Assembly: GCA_963766725.1 (NCBI GenBank)
Contig: CAVYBK010000004.1
Span: 186,001-250,000 of the forward strand
Source of the DNA: DATEOR01 sp963766725
Lineage (GTDB): Bacteria > Actinomycetota > Thermoleophilia > Gaiellales > Gaiellaceae
Direction of reading: 5' to 3'
Length of the DNA: 64,000 bases
Each line of letters begins with the position of its first letter. The stretch's first letter is position 1. Positions 62,787 to 64,000 of this stretch are shown in pieces. Below the pieces are notes generated by a model. The model was given only the letters and a program-made list of their open reading frames with translations, had not been told where the DNA came from and did not search any database. The position numbers were made by a program, and so were the translations under genes.

Positions 62787-63932
62787 TCAGGCCGCCGCTT
62801 TCTGCGTTGTCGCGCCGACCGCTAGCTGTTCGTAGATCTCGACGAGGCGGCGCGCGATCCTGTCCCAGGAATAGCCCTCGGCAACCTTCCGGGCTCCCGT
62901 GCCGAGTGCGACGCGGCGCGGCTCGTCCGAGAGGAGCTCGACGAGGGCGCGGGCGACCGCGGCGGGATCGCCGGGCGGGACGAGCACGGCGCTCGACGCG
63001 TCCGCGACGGCCGCATACCCCTCGATGTCGGAGGCCACGGCCGGCGTCGCCGTGGCGAAGGCGCGCGTCAGCACCATGCCGAAGCTCTCTCCGCCGAGTG
63101 CGGGCGCGCAAAGGAGGCTCGCTGCCTGGAGCTCGCCGGTCAGCTCCTCCTCGGAGAGGCCGCCGAGGAGATCCACCCGCTCCAGCGAGAGCGCCTGCCG
63201 GCGGGCGAGCCAGCGCACCGAAAGCGGATCGGCGCCCACGACACGAAGGCGCGCGCTCGTCTTGGCCGCGACCTCCGGCCATGCGCGCAGCAGCACCTCG
63301 AGCCCCTTTCGTTTCTCGTTGCGCCCGATGAAGACGACATTGCCGTCTCGCCCGCCCGCGTCGAAGCGCTCGGGCAGGAAGATGCCGTTCGGGATCACGT
63401 CGATCGGCCCGCCGGCGTAGGGCTCCGCCGCCCGGCGCGCCGCCTCGGAGACCGCGATCCGGTAGTCGGCTCGCTCGACCGCGATTCCCCACATTCGCCT
63501 GCCCATCGGATACCAGCCGAGCTTCTCGCCGGCGGCATGGAAGGTGGCGACCGTCGGGCAGTCCGCCACGACGAGCGCGAAGGCGGACAGGATCGGCGCG
63601 TACGGCTCGTGCACGTGGATCACGTCGAAGCGCTCCTCCGCGAAGATCCGCCGCATTCGCAGCATCGCCGGCGGCGAGAGGATGAGGTTCGGAAGCGACG
63701 CGTTGGCGGGCACGATCACCGACCGCCCGACCGGGATGACGTATTCGGGAGGCCGCACATGCCGCCCCTCCTTGGGATGGAGGAGCTTGGTCAGCCGCCC
63801 GGGCGGATCGTGGCCCATGACGATTTTCGCCTCGATCCCGAGGCTCTGGAGTGCCCGCGCCTGGTGGTCAGCGTGCTCTTGGACTCCCCCCCAGAACGAC
63901 CAGGAGTAGGGCACGACGATGCCCACCTTCAT
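62787..63932 (-). CDS. GT4 glycosyltransferase, PimA-like
   Basis: 381 residues, GT-B fold. N-terminal GIVVPYSWSFWGGVQEHADHQARAL, then DVIHVHEPYAPILSAFAL and VATFHAAGE as in phosphatidylinositol mannosyltransferase PimA; C-terminal donor-binding SLLCAPALGGESFGMVLTRAFATATPAVAS (E-x7-E). It probably adds mannose to a phosphatidylinositol-type acceptor. TATGGT (63939-63944, minus) is 6 bp before the ATG. Confidence 0.85.
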   Translation of the reverse strand: MKVGIVVPYSWSFWGGVQEHADHQARALQSLGIEAKIVMGHDPPGRLTKLLHPKEGRHVRPPEYVIPVGRSVIVPANASLPNLILSPPAMLRMRRIFAEERFDVIHVHEPYAPILSAFALVVADCPTVATFHAAGEKLGWYPMGRRMWGIAVERADYRIAVSEAARRAAEPYAGGPIDVIPNGIFLPERFDAGGRDGNVVFIGRNEKRKGLEVLLRAWPEVAAKTSARLRVVGADPLSVRWLARRQALSLERVDLLGGLSEEELTGELQAASLLCAPALGGESFGMVLTRAFATATPAVASDIEGYAAVADASSAVLVPPGDPAAVARALVELLSDEPRRVALGTGARKVAEGYSWDRIARRLVEIYEQLAVGATTQKAAA

Positions 63933-63964
63933 GGCGAGACCATACCGTGAATAGACTCGTCCTC

Positions 63965-64000
63965 ATGATCAAGCGGGCCTCGCGGCTGGAGGGAATCGTC
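63965..64000 (+). CDS. Unidentified gene, first 12 codons only
   Basis: MIKRASRLEGIV runs off the right edge. TAGACT (63952-63957) is 7 bp before the ATG, the same leaderless layout as its neighbours and back to back with the glycosyltransferase promoter. Too short to assign. Confidence 0.5.
   Translation, partial: MIKRASRLEGIV

Overview
The window is a very GC-rich, gene-dense piece of bacterial chromosome, most likely from an actinobacterium. Members of Thermoleophilia (Gaiellales or Solirubrobacterales) are my best guess. That placement is inference: it rests on GC-rich codon use, many GTG and TTG starts, a guaA/guaB3 pair, an actinobacterial-type LexA box, a PimA-like glycosyltransferase, and a -10 hexamer (TANNNT) placed 6-9 bp before many start codons, as in leaderless transcription. 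I see no tRNA, rRNA, CRISPR array, insertion sequence or prophage. Genes cover nearly everything, and no gene-free stretch exceeds about 135 bp.

Layout. 1-4.4 kb: partial fabI, a broken SDR gene, a PAP2-type enzyme, a YbhN-like membrane protein, an acyltransferase and a redoxin. 4.4-9.1 kb: a minus-strand operon HAD phosphatase-acpS-nnr-alr-tRNA nucleotidyltransferase. 9.1-13.6 kb: arfB, then rplM-rpsI-glmM and glmS. 13.6-17.7 kb: two MFS transporters, acylphosphatase, a second PAP2-type enzyme and an encapsulated-ferritin-type protein without a shell gene. 17.7-24.3 kb: guaA, guaB3, a PfkB kinase, a D-Ala-D-Ala carboxypeptidase, a LysM protein and pyrF. 24.4-27.8 kb: a DEDDh exonuclease/GIY-YIG protein under a LexA box, HU, pyrE and a roadblock protein. 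27.9-34.9 kb: YihY, a CNB protein, murI-rph-mgtC-rdgB, pabB-pabC and a glutamine amidotransferase. 34.9-41.6 kb: tyrosine catabolism (hpd, FAH-family hydrolase, hmgA) with a tightly coupled operon that also holds alkA, a hydrolase and a rhodanese. 41.6-49.97 kb: EamA, two exported proteins, a FabL-like reductase, a DHA2 exporter with its MarR regulator, YhhQ, an aminotransferase and proline dehydrogenase. 50-64 kb: LysE, ferritin, methyltransferases, a beta-lactamase-like protein, a coiled-coil membrane protein, xseA-xseB, a DNA methyltransferase, glycerate kinase, and a YbhN/PimA-like pair.

Many neighbours overlap by 1-4 nt (ATGA, GTGA, TTGA), so translational coupling is common. Twelve genes are interrupted by a total of 14 frameshifts, each a net +1 base. 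They include guaA and alr, which are usually essential, so I read these as assembly or sequencing insertions rather than real pseudogenes.

The most unusual signal is an approximately 55-bp element present three times (near 9.5, 19.4 and 50.0 kb). Each copy lies just beyond the stop codon of a minus-strand gene. Each carries a TANNNT box, a 7-bp spacer, a GGAGG block and, 6 nt later, GTG GCC CCG pointing antisense into that gene.
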